From the NCBI RefSeq assembly GCF_900446215.1, contig NZ_UAQZ01000001.1, positions 682,001 through 746,000 of the forward strand: a DNA stretch of 64,000 nt. The letters run 5' to 3'. The notes below the pieces were generated by a model. It was not told the origin of the DNA. It did no database searches and was given only the letters and a program-made list of their open reading frames with translations. Of the stretch, positions 53,617-63,158 are shown one piece after another. Within the stretch, counting starts at the first letter, position 1, and each line of letters begins with the position of its first letter. Origin of the DNA: Burkholderia cenocepacia. Lineage in GTDB: Bacteria > Pseudomonadota > Gammaproteobacteria > Burkholderiales > Burkholderiaceae. The position numbers and the translations under genes were made by a program.

Positions 53617-55161
53617 TCAGGTCACCGGCGCCGGATTGAACAGCGTCAGCGCATTCGCGAGCTTCCATTGCTCGGCCCACGTGCGGCGCTTGCCGCTGGC
53701 GACGTCGAGCATCAGCCGGAACAATTCCCAGCCCGTGTCCTCGATCGTCGCCGCGCCGGTCGCGATCTGCCCGGCGTCGAGATCCATCAGGTCGTGCCAG
53801 CGGCGCGCGAGATCGCTGCGCGTCGCGACCTTGATCACCGGCACCTGCGCGAGGCCGTACGGCGTGCCGCGGCCGGTCGTGAAAATGTGCAGGTTCATCC
53901 CCGCCGCGAGCTGCAGCGTGCCGCAGATGAAATCGCTCGCGGGCGTCGCCGCGTACAGCAGCCCCTTCTGCCGCGCCCGATCGCCGGGACGCACGACGCC
54001 GGCGATCGGCGCGCTGCCCGACTTCACGATCGACCCCATCGCTTTCTCGACGATGTTCGACAGCCCGCCCTTCTTGTTGCCCGGCGTCGTGTTTGCGCTG
54101 CGGTCGACGCGGCCGCGCTGCAGGTAGCGGTCGTACCAGTCCATCTCGCGAATGATCTCGCGGGCGACGTCCTCGTTCGCCGCGCGCGACGTGAGCTGCG
54201 CGACGCCGTCGCGCACTTCGGTCACTTCCGAGAACATGATCGTTGCACCCGCACGCACCAGCAGGTCGGCCGCGAAGCCGACCGCCGGGTTCGCGGTGAG
54301 CCCCGAGAACGCGTCGCTGCCGCCGCACTGCACGCCGACGACGAGATCCGACGCGGGACACGTCTCGCGACGGCGGCGGTTGAGCCGCTCGAGATGCGAT
54401 TCGGCCATCTTCATGATCGAGTCGATCATCGAATTGAAGCCGACGTGCGCGGCATCCTGCAGGCACACGACGCCGCCGTTGCCGGTGGCGGTCACCGGGA
54501 TCGCGCCCGGCGGCAGCAGACGCTCGGGCTGCAGCTTCTCGCAGCCGAGGCTCACGGTCATCACTTCGCCGCCGAAATTCGGATTCAGGCTGATGTTGCG
54601 CAGCGTGCGGATCGGGATGTCGGCGTCCGGCGCATCGATCGCGACGCCGCAGCCATACGTATGTTCGAGCCCGACCACGTCGTCGACGTTCGGGTAGCGC
54701 GGCAGCAGTTCGTCCTTGATCCGCTTCACCGCATGTTCGACGACGCCCGACACGCATTGCACGGTCGTCGTGATCGCGAGGATGTTGCGCGTGCCGACCG
54801 AACCGTCGGCGTTGCGGAAACCCTCGAACGTATAGCCTTCGAGCGGCTCGAGCGGCGGCGCGGCACGCGTCGCGAGCGGCAGGTCGTCGAGGCCCGGCGG
54901 CTCGGGCATGCGCATCGTGCGCTCGTTGACCCAGCTGCCGCGGCGCAGGTCGGTCAGCGCATAGCCGATCACCACGTTGTAGCGCACGACCGGGTCGCCG
55001 GCCGCGAGGTCGACGAGCGCGACCTTGTGTCCTTGCGGCACGCCTTCGCACAGCGTCAGCCCGTCGGCGAACGTCGCGCCTTCGGGCAAACCGCCGTCGT
55101 TGACGACGATCGCGACGTTGTCGTCCGGATGCACGCGGATGTAGAGCGGGGAAGCAGTCAT
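53617..55161 (-). CDS. garD: galactarate dehydratase (UxaA/GarD family)
   Basis: A 514-residue hydro-lyase from the ATG at 55161 ([10 protein letters not shown]), preceded by AGGAA. The N-terminal SAF-like domain (residues about 1-100: [20 protein letters not shown]) is followed by the catalytic region with iron-ligand cysteines and histidines ([50 protein letters not shown]). It should dehydrate galactarate to 5-dehydro-4-deoxyglucarate, the substrate of KdgD encoded divergently. Altronate dehydratase is the nearest alternative, but the neighbours favour galactarate. Confidence 0.88.
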   Translation of the reverse strand: MTASPLYIRVHPDDNVAIVVNDGGLPEGATFADGLTLCEGVPQGHKVALVDLAAGDPVVRYNVVIGYALTDLRRGSWVNERTMRMPEPPGLDDLPLATRAAPPLEPLEGYTFEGFRNADGSVGTRNILAITTTVQCVSGVVEHAVKRIKDELLPRYPNVDDVVGLEHTYGCGVAIDAPDADIPIRTLRNISLNPNFGGEVMTVSLGCEKLQPERLLPPGAIPVTATGNGGVVCLQDAAHVGFNSMIDSIMKMAESHLERLNRRRRETCPASDLVVGVQCGGSDAFSGLTANPAVGFAADLLVRAGATIMFSEVTEVRDGVAQLTSRAANEDVAREIIREMDWYDRYLQRGRVDRSANTTPGNKKGGLSNIVEKAMGSIVKSGSAPIAGVVRPGDRARQKGLLYAATPASDFICGTLQLAAGMNLHIFTTGRGTPYGLAQVPVIKVATRSDLARRWHDLMDLDAGQIATGAATIEDTGWELFRLMLDVASGKRRTWAEQWKLANALTLFNPAPVT

Positions 55162-55194
55162 CGGAATTCCTGGAAGCATTCTGCGATATCGTTA

Positions 55195-55320
55195 GTCATC
55201 ATACGACATTCAACCTCACTCGACGATGCTGCGTAAACCCTTATCCGGAAAGACCCTACCCTTGACCCGCCAGCAAACCGCTTGCGTCGCTCTTTCTTGC
55301 GTTGTACGATGACATACAAC
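55195..55320. promoter_or_regulatory. garD/kdgD divergent control region with operator-like motifs
   Basis: GTTGTACGATGACATACAAC (55301-55320) is an inverted repeat with GTTGTA/TACAAC arms. CATACGAC (55200-55207) and ACATTCAA (55206-55213) recur at 58943-58950 and 58956-58963 before the GudP-like transporter. These suggest one regulator for the whole aldarate group; a GntR-type factor is plausible but none is coded here. Confidence 0.5.
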
Positions 55321-55390
55321 GACATCGCCAATTCGGCTCGTATGCCGTTCCCGACGAACCAGCACTCGCGCTAGACGGACGACCCCAACC

Positions 55391-56305
55391 ATGACTTCAC
55401 CGCAAGAACTCAAACAGATCATCTCCCACGGCCTGCTGTCGTTTCCGCTGACGGATTTCGACGCCGACGGCAGCTTCCGTCCGAGCACCTATGCCGAGCG
55501 CCTGGAATGGCTGGCGCCGTACGGGGCGAGCGCGCTGTTCGCGGCCGGCGGCACCGGCGAATTCTTCTCGCTCACGCAGCGCGAGTATTCGGACGTGATC
55601 CGCGTCGCGACGGAAACCTGCAAGGGCAAGGTGCCGATCCTCGCCGGCGCGGGCGGCGCGACGCGCGTCGCGATCGAATATGCGCAGGAGGCCGAGCGCC
55701 TCGGCGCGAGCGGCGTGCTGCTGATGCCGCACTACCTGACCGAAGCGAGCCAGGAAGGGATCGCCGACCACGTCGAGCAGGTGTGCCGCGCGCTGAAGAT
55801 CGGCGTCGTGGTGTACAACCGCGCGAATTCGAAGCTGAATGCGGACATGCTCGAGCGCCTCGCCGACCGTTGCCCGAACCTGATCGGCTTCAAGGACGGC
55901 GTCGGTGAAATCGAGAGCATGGTCACGATCCGCCGCCGCCTCGGCGATCGCTTTGCGTACCTCGGCGGCCTGCCGACGGCCGAAGTCTATGCCGCCGCGT
56001 ACAAGGCGCTCGGCGTGCCGGTGTATTCGTCGGCCGTGTTCAACTTCATCCCGAAGACGGCGATGGCGTTCTACGAAGCGATCGCGAAGGACGACCACGC
56101 GACGGTCGGCCGCCTGATCGACGAGTTCTTCCTGCCGTACCTGAAGATCCGCAATCGCCGCGCGGGCTACGCGGTCAGCATCGTGAAGGCGGGCGCGAAG
56201 CTCGTCGGCCACGATGCGGGCCCGGTGCGCGCACCGCTCGTCGATCTCACCGAAGCCGAAGCGGCCGAGCTCGACGTGCTGATCAGGAAGATGGGCCCGC
56301 AGTAA
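55391..56305 (+). CDS. kdgD: 5-dehydro-4-deoxyglucarate dehydratase
   Basis: A 304-residue class I aldolase-fold enzyme of the DHDPS/NAL family. The Schiff-base Lys168 ([10 protein letters not shown]) and catalytic Tyr142 (VVVYNRANS) are visible, as is the substrate loop [12 protein letters not shown] characteristic of KdgD. It decarboxylates and dehydrates 5-dehydro-4-deoxyglucarate to 2,5-dioxopentanoate. It is divergent from garD and upstream of the dehydrogenase that finishes the route. Confidence 0.93.
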   Translation: MTSPQELKQIISHGLLSFPLTDFDADGSFRPSTYAERLEWLAPYGASALFAAGGTGEFFSLTQREYSDVIRVATETCKGKVPILAGAGGATRVAIEYAQEAERLGASGVLLMPHYLTEASQEGIADHVEQVCRALKIGVVVYNRANSKLNADMLERLADRCPNLIGFKDGVGEIESMVTIRRRLGDRFAYLGGLPTAEVYAAAYKALGVPVYSSAVFNFIPKTAMAFYEAIAKDDHATVGRLIDEFFLPYLKIRNRRAGYAVSIVKAGAKLVGHDAGPVRAPLVDLTEAEAAELDVLIRKMGPQ

Positions 56306-56354
56306 GCGGGTTCGCCGGCGGCGCGGGCGTCCCGCTCCGCCTCCGTCTCACGCG

Positions 56355-56388
56355 ATGGCCGCGCGGCTCGACGAGCCGGCGCGGCCAT
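56355..56388. terminator. long hairpin between kdgD and a convergent gene
   Basis: ATGGCCGCGC...GCGCGGCCAT with an inner GGCTC/GAGCC stem forms an almost continuous hairpin. No T-run follows, so termination is plausible but not certain. Confidence 0.5.
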
Positions 56389-56392
56389 TGCA

Positions 56393-56947
56393 TTACATCT
56401 GCGCGATCGCGCCGATGATCCGCTGACGCACACCGGTGAGCGTGCGCTGCGTCTCGTCGATCCCCTTGCGCGCCGCAAGCGGCCGGCCGCGCGCCGGCGA
56501 CTCGGCGCCCACGATCTGTTCCAGCACGTCGCGATCGACGACCGCATCGAAGAAGCGCCCGACCGTGAACATCGCGTACTGCTTCGCCGTCGCGAGATGC
56601 GTGTTGGCCTGCGTGAGCGCGTCGGCGCGCTGTGCGCCGTTCGGCTCGTCGATGCTGCGGCGGTGCTTCAGCGCGAACACCACCGCCTCCATGTCTTGCT
56701 TGAAGCGCTCGACGGCCCTGCCGAAGATCACCGAATGCGGATCGGGGCCCACGACGGGCCGCCCCTGGTTGATCGTCACGTCGAATTCGCTGCCGCCCAG
56801 CTCGCGCTGCAGCGCGAACAGCGCGTCGGCCAGCACGCGCCCTTCGCTGGTTTCGCCGATCTGGGTACGGACCGATTTCGCGACGTCGCCGATCGCTTTC
56901 CACAATCCGGCCGCGAACAGGTGGTCGCCACGCTTGCTGATATTCAT
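56393..56947 (-). CDS. conserved-looking protein of unknown function
   Basis: A 184-residue soluble protein (MNISKRGDHLFAAGLWKAIG) that I cannot place in a family. It is predicted to be mostly helical with many charged residues, has no signal peptide or membrane segment, and contains GRPVVGPDPHSVIFGRAVER in its middle. AAGGAA precedes the ATG. Codon use matches its neighbours, so it is likely a real gene. It lies between kdgD and the terminator of the aldehyde dehydrogenase gene, but on its own transcript. Confidence 0.7.
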   Translation of the reverse strand: MNISKRGDHLFAAGLWKAIGDVAKSVRTQIGETSEGRVLADALFALQRELGGSEFDVTINQGRPVVGPDPHSVIFGRAVERFKQDMEAVVFALKHRRSIDEPNGAQRADALTQANTHLATAKQYAMFTVGRFFDAVVDRDVLEQIVGAESPARGRPLAARKGIDETQRTLTGVRQRIIGAIAQM

Positions 56948-57055
56948 TGGATGGTTCCTTGTTGGTCTTGTGCGTCTCTCAGGCTCGCCCGCGGACCTGA
57001 CGGTCCGAGGCTTCGCTACTGTAGGAGAAACGGTGCCAACAGGAAAGCCGCGCTG

Positions 57056-57092
57056 AAAAAAACGGAGACGGCCACCGGCCGCCTCCGTTTTT
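57056..57092. terminator. terminator after the dioxovalerate dehydrogenase gene
   Basis: AACGGAGACGGCC and GGCCGCCTCCGTT pair around ACC, flanked by A-runs and T-runs. It ends the minus-strand dehydrogenase transcript. Confidence 0.85.
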
Positions 57093-57139
57093 ACCCATCC
57101 GGCGAGCGGCCCGGCGTTCGCCGCCGGGCCGCCCCCCCG

Positions 57140-58717
57140 TCACTCCGCCTTGCCGTCCCGCAGCCGCGGAATCCCGAGCGGGTTGCCTTCCTGCAGCCCT
57201 TCCGGCAACAGGTCGTCCGGGAAGTCCTGATAGCACACCGGCCGCAGGAAACGCTCGATCGCCGTCGCACCGACCGACGTGACGGCCGGGTTCGACGTCG
57301 CGGGGAACGGCCCGCCGTGCACCATCGCGTCACACACCTCGACGCCGGTCGGGTAGCCGTTGACCAGCAGGCGCCCGGCCTTGCGCTCGAGGATCGGCAG
57401 CAGCCGGCGCGCGAGCGGCTTGTCGTCGGCATCCATCTGCAGCGTGGCCGTCAACTGGCCTTCGAGCGCGTCGAGCACGCGTGCGACTTCGTCGAGATCG
57501 CGACAGCGCACGATCAGCGACGCCGGCCCGAACACTTCGTGGCTGAACGCCGGCTCGCCCAGGAACGCCTGCGCGCCCACTTCGTACAGCGCGCCGCCCG
57601 CCTGGCAGTCGGTCTGCGCCGCCTCGCCCGCGCCGATTTCGCGCACGCCCGACAGTTCGGCCAGCTTGCCGCGACCGTGACGGTACGCATCGGCGATGCC
57701 GCGCGTGAGCATCACGCCGGCCGGCTTCTTCGCGAGCGCCTGCGCGGCGACCGTCTCGAAGCGGTCGAGATCGGGGCCGTCGATCGCGAGCACGAGGCCC
57801 GGATTGGTACAGAACTGGCCGACGCCGAGTGTCAGCGAATCGACGAAGCCCGCGGCGATCGCGTCGCTGCGCGCGGCCAGCGCGGCCGGGAACAGCACGA
57901 CCGGGTTGATGCTGCTCATTTCCGCATAGACGGGAATCGGCTGCGGACGCGCGTTCGCGAGCTGCACGAGCGCCATCCCGCCCTGCCGCGAGCCGGTGAA
58001 GCCGACGGCCTGGATCGCCGGATGGCTGACCAGCGCCGCCCCGATCACGCGGCCGGGGCCGACCAGCAGCGAGAACACGCCGGCCGGCATGCCGGTTTTC
58101 GCGACGGCGGCGCGGATCGCGCGGCCGACCAGCTCGGACGTGCCGAGGTGCGCTTCATGCGCCTTCACGATCACCGGGCAGCCGGCCGCGAGCGCCGACG
58201 CGGTATCGCCGCCCGCCACCGAGAACGCGAGCGGGAAATTGCTCGCGCCGAACACGACGACGGGCCCGAGCGCGACTTTCTGCAGCCGCAGGTCCGAACG
58301 CGGCAGCGGCGTGCGCGCCGGCTGCGCGGGATCGATCGACGCGGCGAGGAAACGTCCGTCGCGCACGACACGCGCGAACAGCCGGAGCTGGCCGACGGTA
58401 CGGCCGCGCTCGCCCTGCAGCCGCGCGACGGGCAGGCCCGTTTCGGCGTGCGCGCGCTCGATCAGCACGTCGCCGAGCGCGACGATTTCATCGGCGATCG
58501 CTTCGAGAAACGCCGCACGAGCCGCGAGCGGCTGCGTGCGGTACGCATCGAACGCGTCGCGTGCGAGTTCGCACGCGCGGTCGACGTCGGCCTGCGTCGC
58601 GACGCCGAACGCCGGGACGTCGATCGACGCGCCCTTCGTCGGGTCGAACGCGCGCAAGGTTCCGGCCGAGCCGGCCACCGCTTCGGCGCCGATCAGCATC
58701 TCTCCTGTCAGTTGCAT
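57140..58717 (-). CDS. 2,5-dioxovalerate (alpha-ketoglutarate semialdehyde) dehydrogenase
   Basis: A 525-residue aldehyde dehydrogenase from the ATG at 58717 ([14 protein letters not shown]); the frame opens 31 codons earlier but that part covers the promoter. Catalytic Cys lies in [12 protein letters not shown], and the segment [13 protein letters not shown] replaces the usual ELGGK, a mark of the ketoglutarate semialdehyde dehydrogenase group, as is [20 protein letters not shown]. It oxidises 2,5-dioxopentanoate from KdgD to 2-oxoglutarate, delivering the carbon to the TCA cycle. Confidence 0.92.
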   Translation of the reverse strand: MQLTGEMLIGAEAVAGSAGTLRAFDPTKGASIDVPAFGVATQADVDRACELARDAFDAYRTQPLAARAAFLEAIADEIVALGDVLIERAHAETGLPVARLQGERGRTVGQLRLFARVVRDGRFLAASIDPAQPARTPLPRSDLRLQKVALGPVVVFGASNFPLAFSVAGGDTASALAAGCPVIVKAHEAHLGTSELVGRAIRAAVAKTGMPAGVFSLLVGPGRVIGAALVSHPAIQAVGFTGSRQGGMALVQLANARPQPIPVYAEMSSINPVVLFPAALAARSDAIAAGFVDSLTLGVGQFCTNPGLVLAIDGPDLDRFETVAAQALAKKPAGVMLTRGIADAYRHGRGKLAELSGVREIGAGEAAQTDCQAGGALYEVGAQAFLGEPAFSHEVFGPASLIVRCRDLDEVARVLDALEGQLTATLQMDADDKPLARRLLPILERKAGRLLVNGYPTGVEVCDAMVHGGPFPATSNPAVTSVGATAIERFLRPVCYQDFPDDLLPEGLQEGNPLGIPRLRDGKAE

Positions 58718-58769
58718 GGGTGTGCTCCGTGGTTCGGGAATGGATTGCCTATTGTAGCTCAACAGATAC

Positions 58770-58785
58770 GATGTCTGCCGACATC
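58770..58785. promoter_or_regulatory. palindrome upstream of the dioxovalerate dehydrogenase gene
   Basis: GATGTCTGCCGACATC is a perfect dyad (GATGTC/GACATC around TGCC), 53 bases before the dehydrogenase start. TACGATGTC here and TACGATGAC at 55305 share a core with the garD/kdgD site. Confidence 0.5.
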
Positions 58786-58964
58786 CGCGCAGTATCCTGT
58801 CCGCGGGCAAAGGCGCCGACGATACACGCGGAAGCCTTTCCCGGCTAGCTTCTCACGACTTTCCCACACTGTGATGACGATCCTCAAAGGGAAAACCCGA
58901 GGTTTCTGGATTCGAGCATTCTCAATAAACTTTCGCCTATGTCATACGACGACGTACATTCAAA

Positions 58965-60341
58965 GTGAGCAATCAACCCTCCCCGCGCGATCTTCCGCTC
59001 GACCTCGCGCGCACCGCGCGCCGGACCGCCGTGCGCTACTGGATCCTGGCGATGCTGTTCGTCGTCACGACGCTCAACTATGCGGACCGCGCGACGCTGT
59101 CGATTACCGGCACGCCGATCCGCAAGGCGTTCGGCATCGATCCGGTGACGATGGGCTACATCTTCTCGGCGTTCAGCTGGGCGTACGTGCTCGCGCAACT
59201 GCCGAGCGGCTGGCTGCTCGACCGCTTCGGCGCGCGGCGCGTGTATGCGGCGAGCATCTTCCTGTGGTCGGCGTTCACGCTGCTGCAGAGCACGATCGGC
59301 CTCGGCGGCAGCGCCGCGTTCGCGGTCGCCGCGCTGTTCGCGATGCGCTTCGCGGTCGGCATCGCGGAGGCGCCGGCGTTTCCGGCGAACGCGAAGGTCG
59401 TCGCGAGCTGGTTCCCGACGGCCGAGCGCGGCACCGCATCGGCGATCTTCAACGCCGCGCAGTACTTCGCGGCCGTGGTGTTCTCGCCGCTGATGGCCTG
59501 GCTCACGCATGCGTACGGCTGGCACCAGGTGTACCTGTGGCTCGGCCTCGCCGGCATCGCGCTCGCATTCCTGTGGCTGCGCGTCGTGAAGGACCCGGCC
59601 GACCATCCGGCCGTGAACCGGGCGGAGCTCGACCATATCGAGCAGGGCGGCGGCCTCGTGCGGTCCACCACGCGCGGTAGCGGCGGCGCGTCCGAAGGCA
59701 GCCGCGTGGCGGGCTGGTACTACGTGCGCCAGCTGCTGTCGAACCGGATGCTGATCGGCGTGTACCTCGGCCAGTACTGCGTGAACGTGCTCACGTACTT
59801 CTTCCTCACGTGGTTTCCGATCTACCTCGTGCAGGCGCGCGGGATGTCGCTGCTGAAGGCCGGCTTCATGACGTCGCTGCCGGCGATCTGCGGGTTCCTC
59901 GGCGGCGTGCTCGGCGGGATGCTGTCGGACGCGCTGATCCGCCGCGGCGTTTCGCTGACGCTCGCGCGCAAGATCCCGATCGTCGGCGGGATGCTGCTGT
60001 CGATGGTCATCATCGGCTGCAACTACGTCGACAGCGAAGCGCTGGTCATCATGCTGATGGCCGTGTCGTTCTTCGGCAAGGGGATCGGCTCGCTCGGCTG
60101 GGCCGTCGTCGCGGATACCGCGCCGAAAGAAGCGATCGGCCTGTCGGGCAGCCTGTTCAACATGTTCGGCAACACGGCGGGCATCGTCGCGCCGATCGCG
60201 ATCGGCTACCTCGTCGGCGCGAGCGGCTCGTTCAACGGCGCGCTCGTGTTCGTCGGGCTGAACGCGCTCGTCACCGTGTTCAGCTATCTCGTGATCGTGA
60301 AGGAGATCAAGCGCGTCGAACTGCGTCATCGCGACGCGTGA
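58965..60341 (+). CDS. MFS transporter, galactarate/glucarate type (GudP-like)
   Basis: A 458-residue twelve-helix transporter of the anion:cation symporter family. The GTG at 58965 is the only sensible start, and no strong ribosome-binding site precedes it. Family stretches are TLNYADRATLSITGTPIRKA, LAQLPSGWLLDRFGARRVYA and AVGIAEAPAFPANAKVVASW. It likely imports galactarate and glucarate for GarD and KdgD; this follows from the cluster. It shares 5' motifs with garD. A bidirectional terminator follows. Confidence 0.9.
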   Translation: MSNQPSPRDLPLDLARTARRTAVRYWILAMLFVVTTLNYADRATLSITGTPIRKAFGIDPVTMGYIFSAFSWAYVLAQLPSGWLLDRFGARRVYAASIFLWSAFTLLQSTIGLGGSAAFAVAALFAMRFAVGIAEAPAFPANAKVVASWFPTAERGTASAIFNAAQYFAAVVFSPLMAWLTHAYGWHQVYLWLGLAGIALAFLWLRVVKDPADHPAVNRAELDHIEQGGGLVRSTTRGSGGASEGSRVAGWYYVRQLLSNRMLIGVYLGQYCVNVLTYFFLTWFPIYLVQARGMSLLKAGFMTSLPAICGFLGGVLGGMLSDALIRRGVSLTLARKIPIVGGMLLSMVIIGCNYVDSEALVIMLMAVSFFGKGIGSLGWAVVADTAPKEAIGLSGSLFNMFGNTAGIVAPIAIGYLVGASGSFNGALVFVGLNALVTVFSYLVIVKEIKRVELRHRDA

Positions 60342-60354
60342 GGTTCGACCTTTG

Positions 60355-60393
60355 AAAAACGGCGGCCGCTTTTTACGCGGCCGCCGTTTTTTT
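60355..60393. terminator. bidirectional terminator between GudP-like and M50 genes
   Basis: CGGCGGCCGC and GCGGCCGCCG stem with a TTTTTAC-type loop, AAAAA before and TTTTTTT after. It ends both convergent genes. Confidence 0.88.
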
Positions 60394-60407
60394 GCATCGG
60401 ACCGACG

Positions 60408-61133
60408 TCAGGTCGACGCGTGCACGACGCGCAGCATGTCGTGCACGCCGGACGTCATCAGCGCGAGGAACGCGAGCAGACCGACGTAGCAAAGCGCGTA
60501 GGTCGTCTTCGTCTCGATCGACGTCGCGTAGTACACGCGGTTCTCCGGCGCGTCGGGATCGTAGCGCCACGCGCGCTTCAGTTGCGGCAGCGCGAGGATC
60601 GCCATCACGATCAGCAGCGGGCTCGGCCGATACGCGAACAGCGCGATCAGCACCGGCACGCCGGCGAACCAGATGCGCGGCGACAGCACCGCGGTGATCC
60701 GCCCGCCGTCGAACGGCGACAGCGGAATCATGTTGAACAGATTGAGGAAGAAACCCGTGTACGACAGCGCGAGCAGCAGGTTGCTGTCGGTGTGGCGCGC
60801 GGCCGCGTAGCAGGCCAGCGCGCCGAGGGTGCCGACGAACGGCCCGGCGAGGCCGACGTAGGCCTCCGTTTCCGCGTCGTGCGGCATGTCCTTCAACTGG
60901 ATCCACGCGCCGACGAACGGGATGAAGGTCGGCAGCCCGACGTCGAGCCCGCGCCGCTGCGCGGCGACGTAGTGGCCGGCTTCGTGCACCAGCAGCAACG
61001 CGACGAAACCGGCCGCGAAGCGCCAGCCGTAGAACAGCGCGTAGACCGCGATCGACGCGAGCATCGTGCCCGCCGATACGAGCACCTTGCCGAGCTTCAG
61101 GCCGCCGAAGATCAGCAGCAACAGCTTCGTCAT
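60408..61133 (-). CDS. M50 site-2-protease-like membrane metalloprotease
   Basis: A 241-residue membrane protein. The zinc motif HEAGH lies in LLLVHEAGHYVAAQRRGLDV, and the second metal site appears as NMIPLSPFDGGRI (the family NPxPxxDGG motif with changes). Six or so helices are seen. Substrate is unknown; the ATGA overlap with the DUF2167 gene shows that the two are made together. The frame extends back through that gene but is only coding from the ATG at 61133. Confidence 0.88.
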   Translation of the reverse strand: MTKLLLLIFGGLKLGKVLVSAGTMLASIAVYALFYGWRFAAGFVALLLVHEAGHYVAAQRRGLDVGLPTFIPFVGAWIQLKDMPHDAETEAYVGLAGPFVGTLGALACYAAARHTDSNLLLALSYTGFFLNLFNMIPLSPFDGGRITAVLSPRIWFAGVPVLIALFAYRPSPLLIVMAILALPQLKRAWRYDPDAPENRVYYATSIETKTTYALCYVGLLAFLALMTSGVHDMLRVVHAST

Positions 61134-62083
61134 TCGTTGCGCTCCGTGGCGGCGGCGTCGGATGCATCCGCGATGGCCGGGGCCGCGGCCGCCTTCGGCT
61201 TGCGCCCGAAGAAACGCTTGAGCGCCGCGCCGCCGGCCAGCAGCGCGACCGCGCCGATCTTGAAGAACTTCACCGCGAATGCGCCGATCAGCGCGAGCAG
61301 GCCGAGCTTCTTCGCGCCGACGCCGACGATCAGCGCCGCGAGCCCGTACTCGGCGACGTGGTCGGTCGACTGGTTGAAGTCGGCATAGCGCTTGCCGTCG
61401 TTGAAACGGATGTTCGACAGCAGTTCGTCGGCCGACGCCTTGTACTTCGGCAGGTCGGCGAGCGTCGACGCCATCGTCAGCGACAGGTAGCCGTCGCGGC
61501 CGAGCACGAGCGTCCGGTAGTTCACGCCGTCGTTCGCGGCATTCGGCGCCGCGCCCTTGTCGCGGATGATCGCCGACCACACGAGCCGGTGCGTGGCCGC
61601 GTCGTACGCGGGCGCCTTGGCCCAGCCGACCACCTCGGTTTCGGGCAGGCCGCGCGCCTTGCGCGCCGGGTTGTTTTCCTCGGTGCCGGCCTGCAGGCTT
61701 TTCAGCAGTTCGTCGGGCTTCCAGTCCTTCGCGTCGTCGTCGCGGATGTAGCCGCTCGGCTCGAACGACACGACCGAAATCCAGTCGGCGTCCGGATCGT
61801 CGGGCAGCACGAGGCCGACCAGCTTCGCTTCGTCGATCGCGTTGCCCATCGAGCGCAGGTAGCGGCCGGCTTCGGCGGCCGGCACGAACGATTCGCCGGC
61901 CTTCAGCTTCAGCACGGCTTCGTGTTTCACGTCGATGTCGGTCGGGCCTTTCACGACCGCTTCGTTGGCGGCCGCGGCGGCGGCCCTCATTTCCACCTGC
62001 GCGGCTTCGGTCTGCGCGTGGCCGCTGGTCGCGGCGAGTGCGAGCGTCGCCACGCAGGCGAGCCGGACGGCAAGTTTTTTCAT
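61130..62083 (-). CDS. DUF2167 membrane-anchored exported protein
   Basis: A 317-residue protein. A signal peptide (cut after SGHA) is followed by a periplasmic DUF2167 domain (residues about 45-240: KHEAVLKLKAGESFVPAAEA, DWISVVSFEPSGYIRDDDAK, VVGWAKAPAYDAATHRLVWS) and one or two C-terminal helices (GLAALIVGVGAKKLGLLALI) before a Lys/Ala-rich tail. The family has no established function. The coupled M50 protease could cut or be regulated by it. Confidence 0.87.
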   Translation of the reverse strand: MKKLAVRLACVATLALAATSGHAQTEAAQVEMRAAAAAANEAVVKGPTDIDVKHEAVLKLKAGESFVPAAEAGRYLRSMGNAIDEAKLVGLVLPDDPDADWISVVSFEPSGYIRDDDAKDWKPDELLKSLQAGTEENNPARKARGLPETEVVGWAKAPAYDAATHRLVWSAIIRDKGAAPNAANDGVNYRTLVLGRDGYLSLTMASTLADLPKYKASADELLSNIRFNDGKRYADFNQSTDHVAEYGLAALIVGVGAKKLGLLALIGAFAVKFFKIGAVALLAGGAALKRFFGRKPKAAAAPAIADASDAAATERNE

Positions 62084-62279
62084 TGTTGGATTCCCCTGGA
62101 ATGCCTTGTTGTCGATATGCGCGGCGTCCGGCCCATGCGTTGTGGTCGCGGGTCCGGCGCCGCCTCTCAGGTGGCACGGGGGCTATGGTAACGCAGCGAC
62201 TGCGCGCGACCGCGGCGGCACGCGGCGCTTACCTCGCAGGTAATGCCGAAGCGGCGCGAGATTGCCTATCATTCGCTCC

Positions 62280-63128
62280 ATGAACTCGACCGCCACGCTC
62301 CATTCGCCTTCCCCGTCCGCCGGCCGCGCGTCCGGCATCGGCCCGCTGCTGCGCACGTGGCGGCAACGCCGGCGCCTGAGCCAGATGGCGCTCGCGCTCG
62401 ATGCGGAAGTCTCCGCGCGCCACCTGAGCTTCGTCGAATCGGGCCGCGCGCAGCCGAGCCGCGAGATGGTGCTGCATCTCGCCGAACGCCTCGACGTGCC
62501 GCTGCGCGAACGCAACGCGCTGCTCGTCGCGGCCGGCTTCGCGCCGCTGTTTCGCGAACGGCCGTTTTCGGACCCGCAACTGGATGCCGCGCGTCATGCG
62601 GTCGAAGCCGTGTTGCGCGGGCACGAGCCTTATCCGGCGCTCGCGGTGGACCGCCACTGGACGCTGCTCGCCGCGAACCGGATGCTCGGCGCGCTGGTCG
62701 CGCAGGCCGATCCGGCGCTGCTGCAGCCGCCCGTCAACGTGCTGCGACTGAGCCTGCATCCGGACGGCCTCGCGTCGCAGATCGTTAACTGGCATGAGTG
62801 GCGCGCGCACATCCTGCACCGGCTGCAGCGGCAGATCGATGCGAGCGGCGACCGCACGCTGCATGCGCTGCGCGACGAGTTCGCCGCGTATCCGGCGCCG
62901 GCCGGGCAGCCCGACGATGCGCACACACGCACCGATTTCGCGGAAATCGCCGTGCCGCTGCGGCTGCGCACGGCGAGCGGCGAGCTGACGTTCTTCAGTA
63001 CGACGACGGTATTCGGCACGCCGGTCGACGTGACGCTGTCGGAACTCGCGATCGAGGCGTTCTTTCCGGCGAATCCGGAAACGGCGGAGGCGATGCGGGC
63101 GCTGGCGGATGCGTTGCCGGCGGAGTAG
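62280..63128 (+). CDS. XRE-type regulator with MmyB-like ligand domain
   Basis: A 282-residue regulator from the ATG at 62280 (MNSTATLHSP); an ATG six codons earlier is possible. Residues about 18-75 form the helix-turn-helix (LLRTWRQRRRLSQMALALDA, SARHLSFVESGRAQPSREMV). Residues about 105-280 match the MmyB-type ligand-binding domain (PYPALAVDRHWTLLAANRML, and the C-terminal LRTASGELTFFSTTTVFGTP). Such proteins often control a neighbouring dehydrogenase or transporter; the target is unknown here. Confidence 0.88.
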   Translation: MNSTATLHSPSPSAGRASGIGPLLRTWRQRRRLSQMALALDAEVSARHLSFVESGRAQPSREMVLHLAERLDVPLRERNALLVAAGFAPLFRERPFSDPQLDAARHAVEAVLRGHEPYPALAVDRHWTLLAANRMLGALVAQADPALLQPPVNVLRLSLHPDGLASQIVNWHEWRAHILHRLQRQIDASGDRTLHALRDEFAAYPAPAGQPDDAHTRTDFAEIAVPLRLRTASGELTFFSTTTVFGTPVDVTLSELAIEAFFPANPETAEAMRALADALPAE

Positions 63129-63158
63129 CCGGCAGGCGCGCCGGTGCCGCGGCCGCGC

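Noticed and set aside
56597..59680. A 1027-residue plus-strand frame
   Set aside because: It runs through an antisense dehydrogenase, a terminator and a different frame of a transporter, with no domain recognisable.
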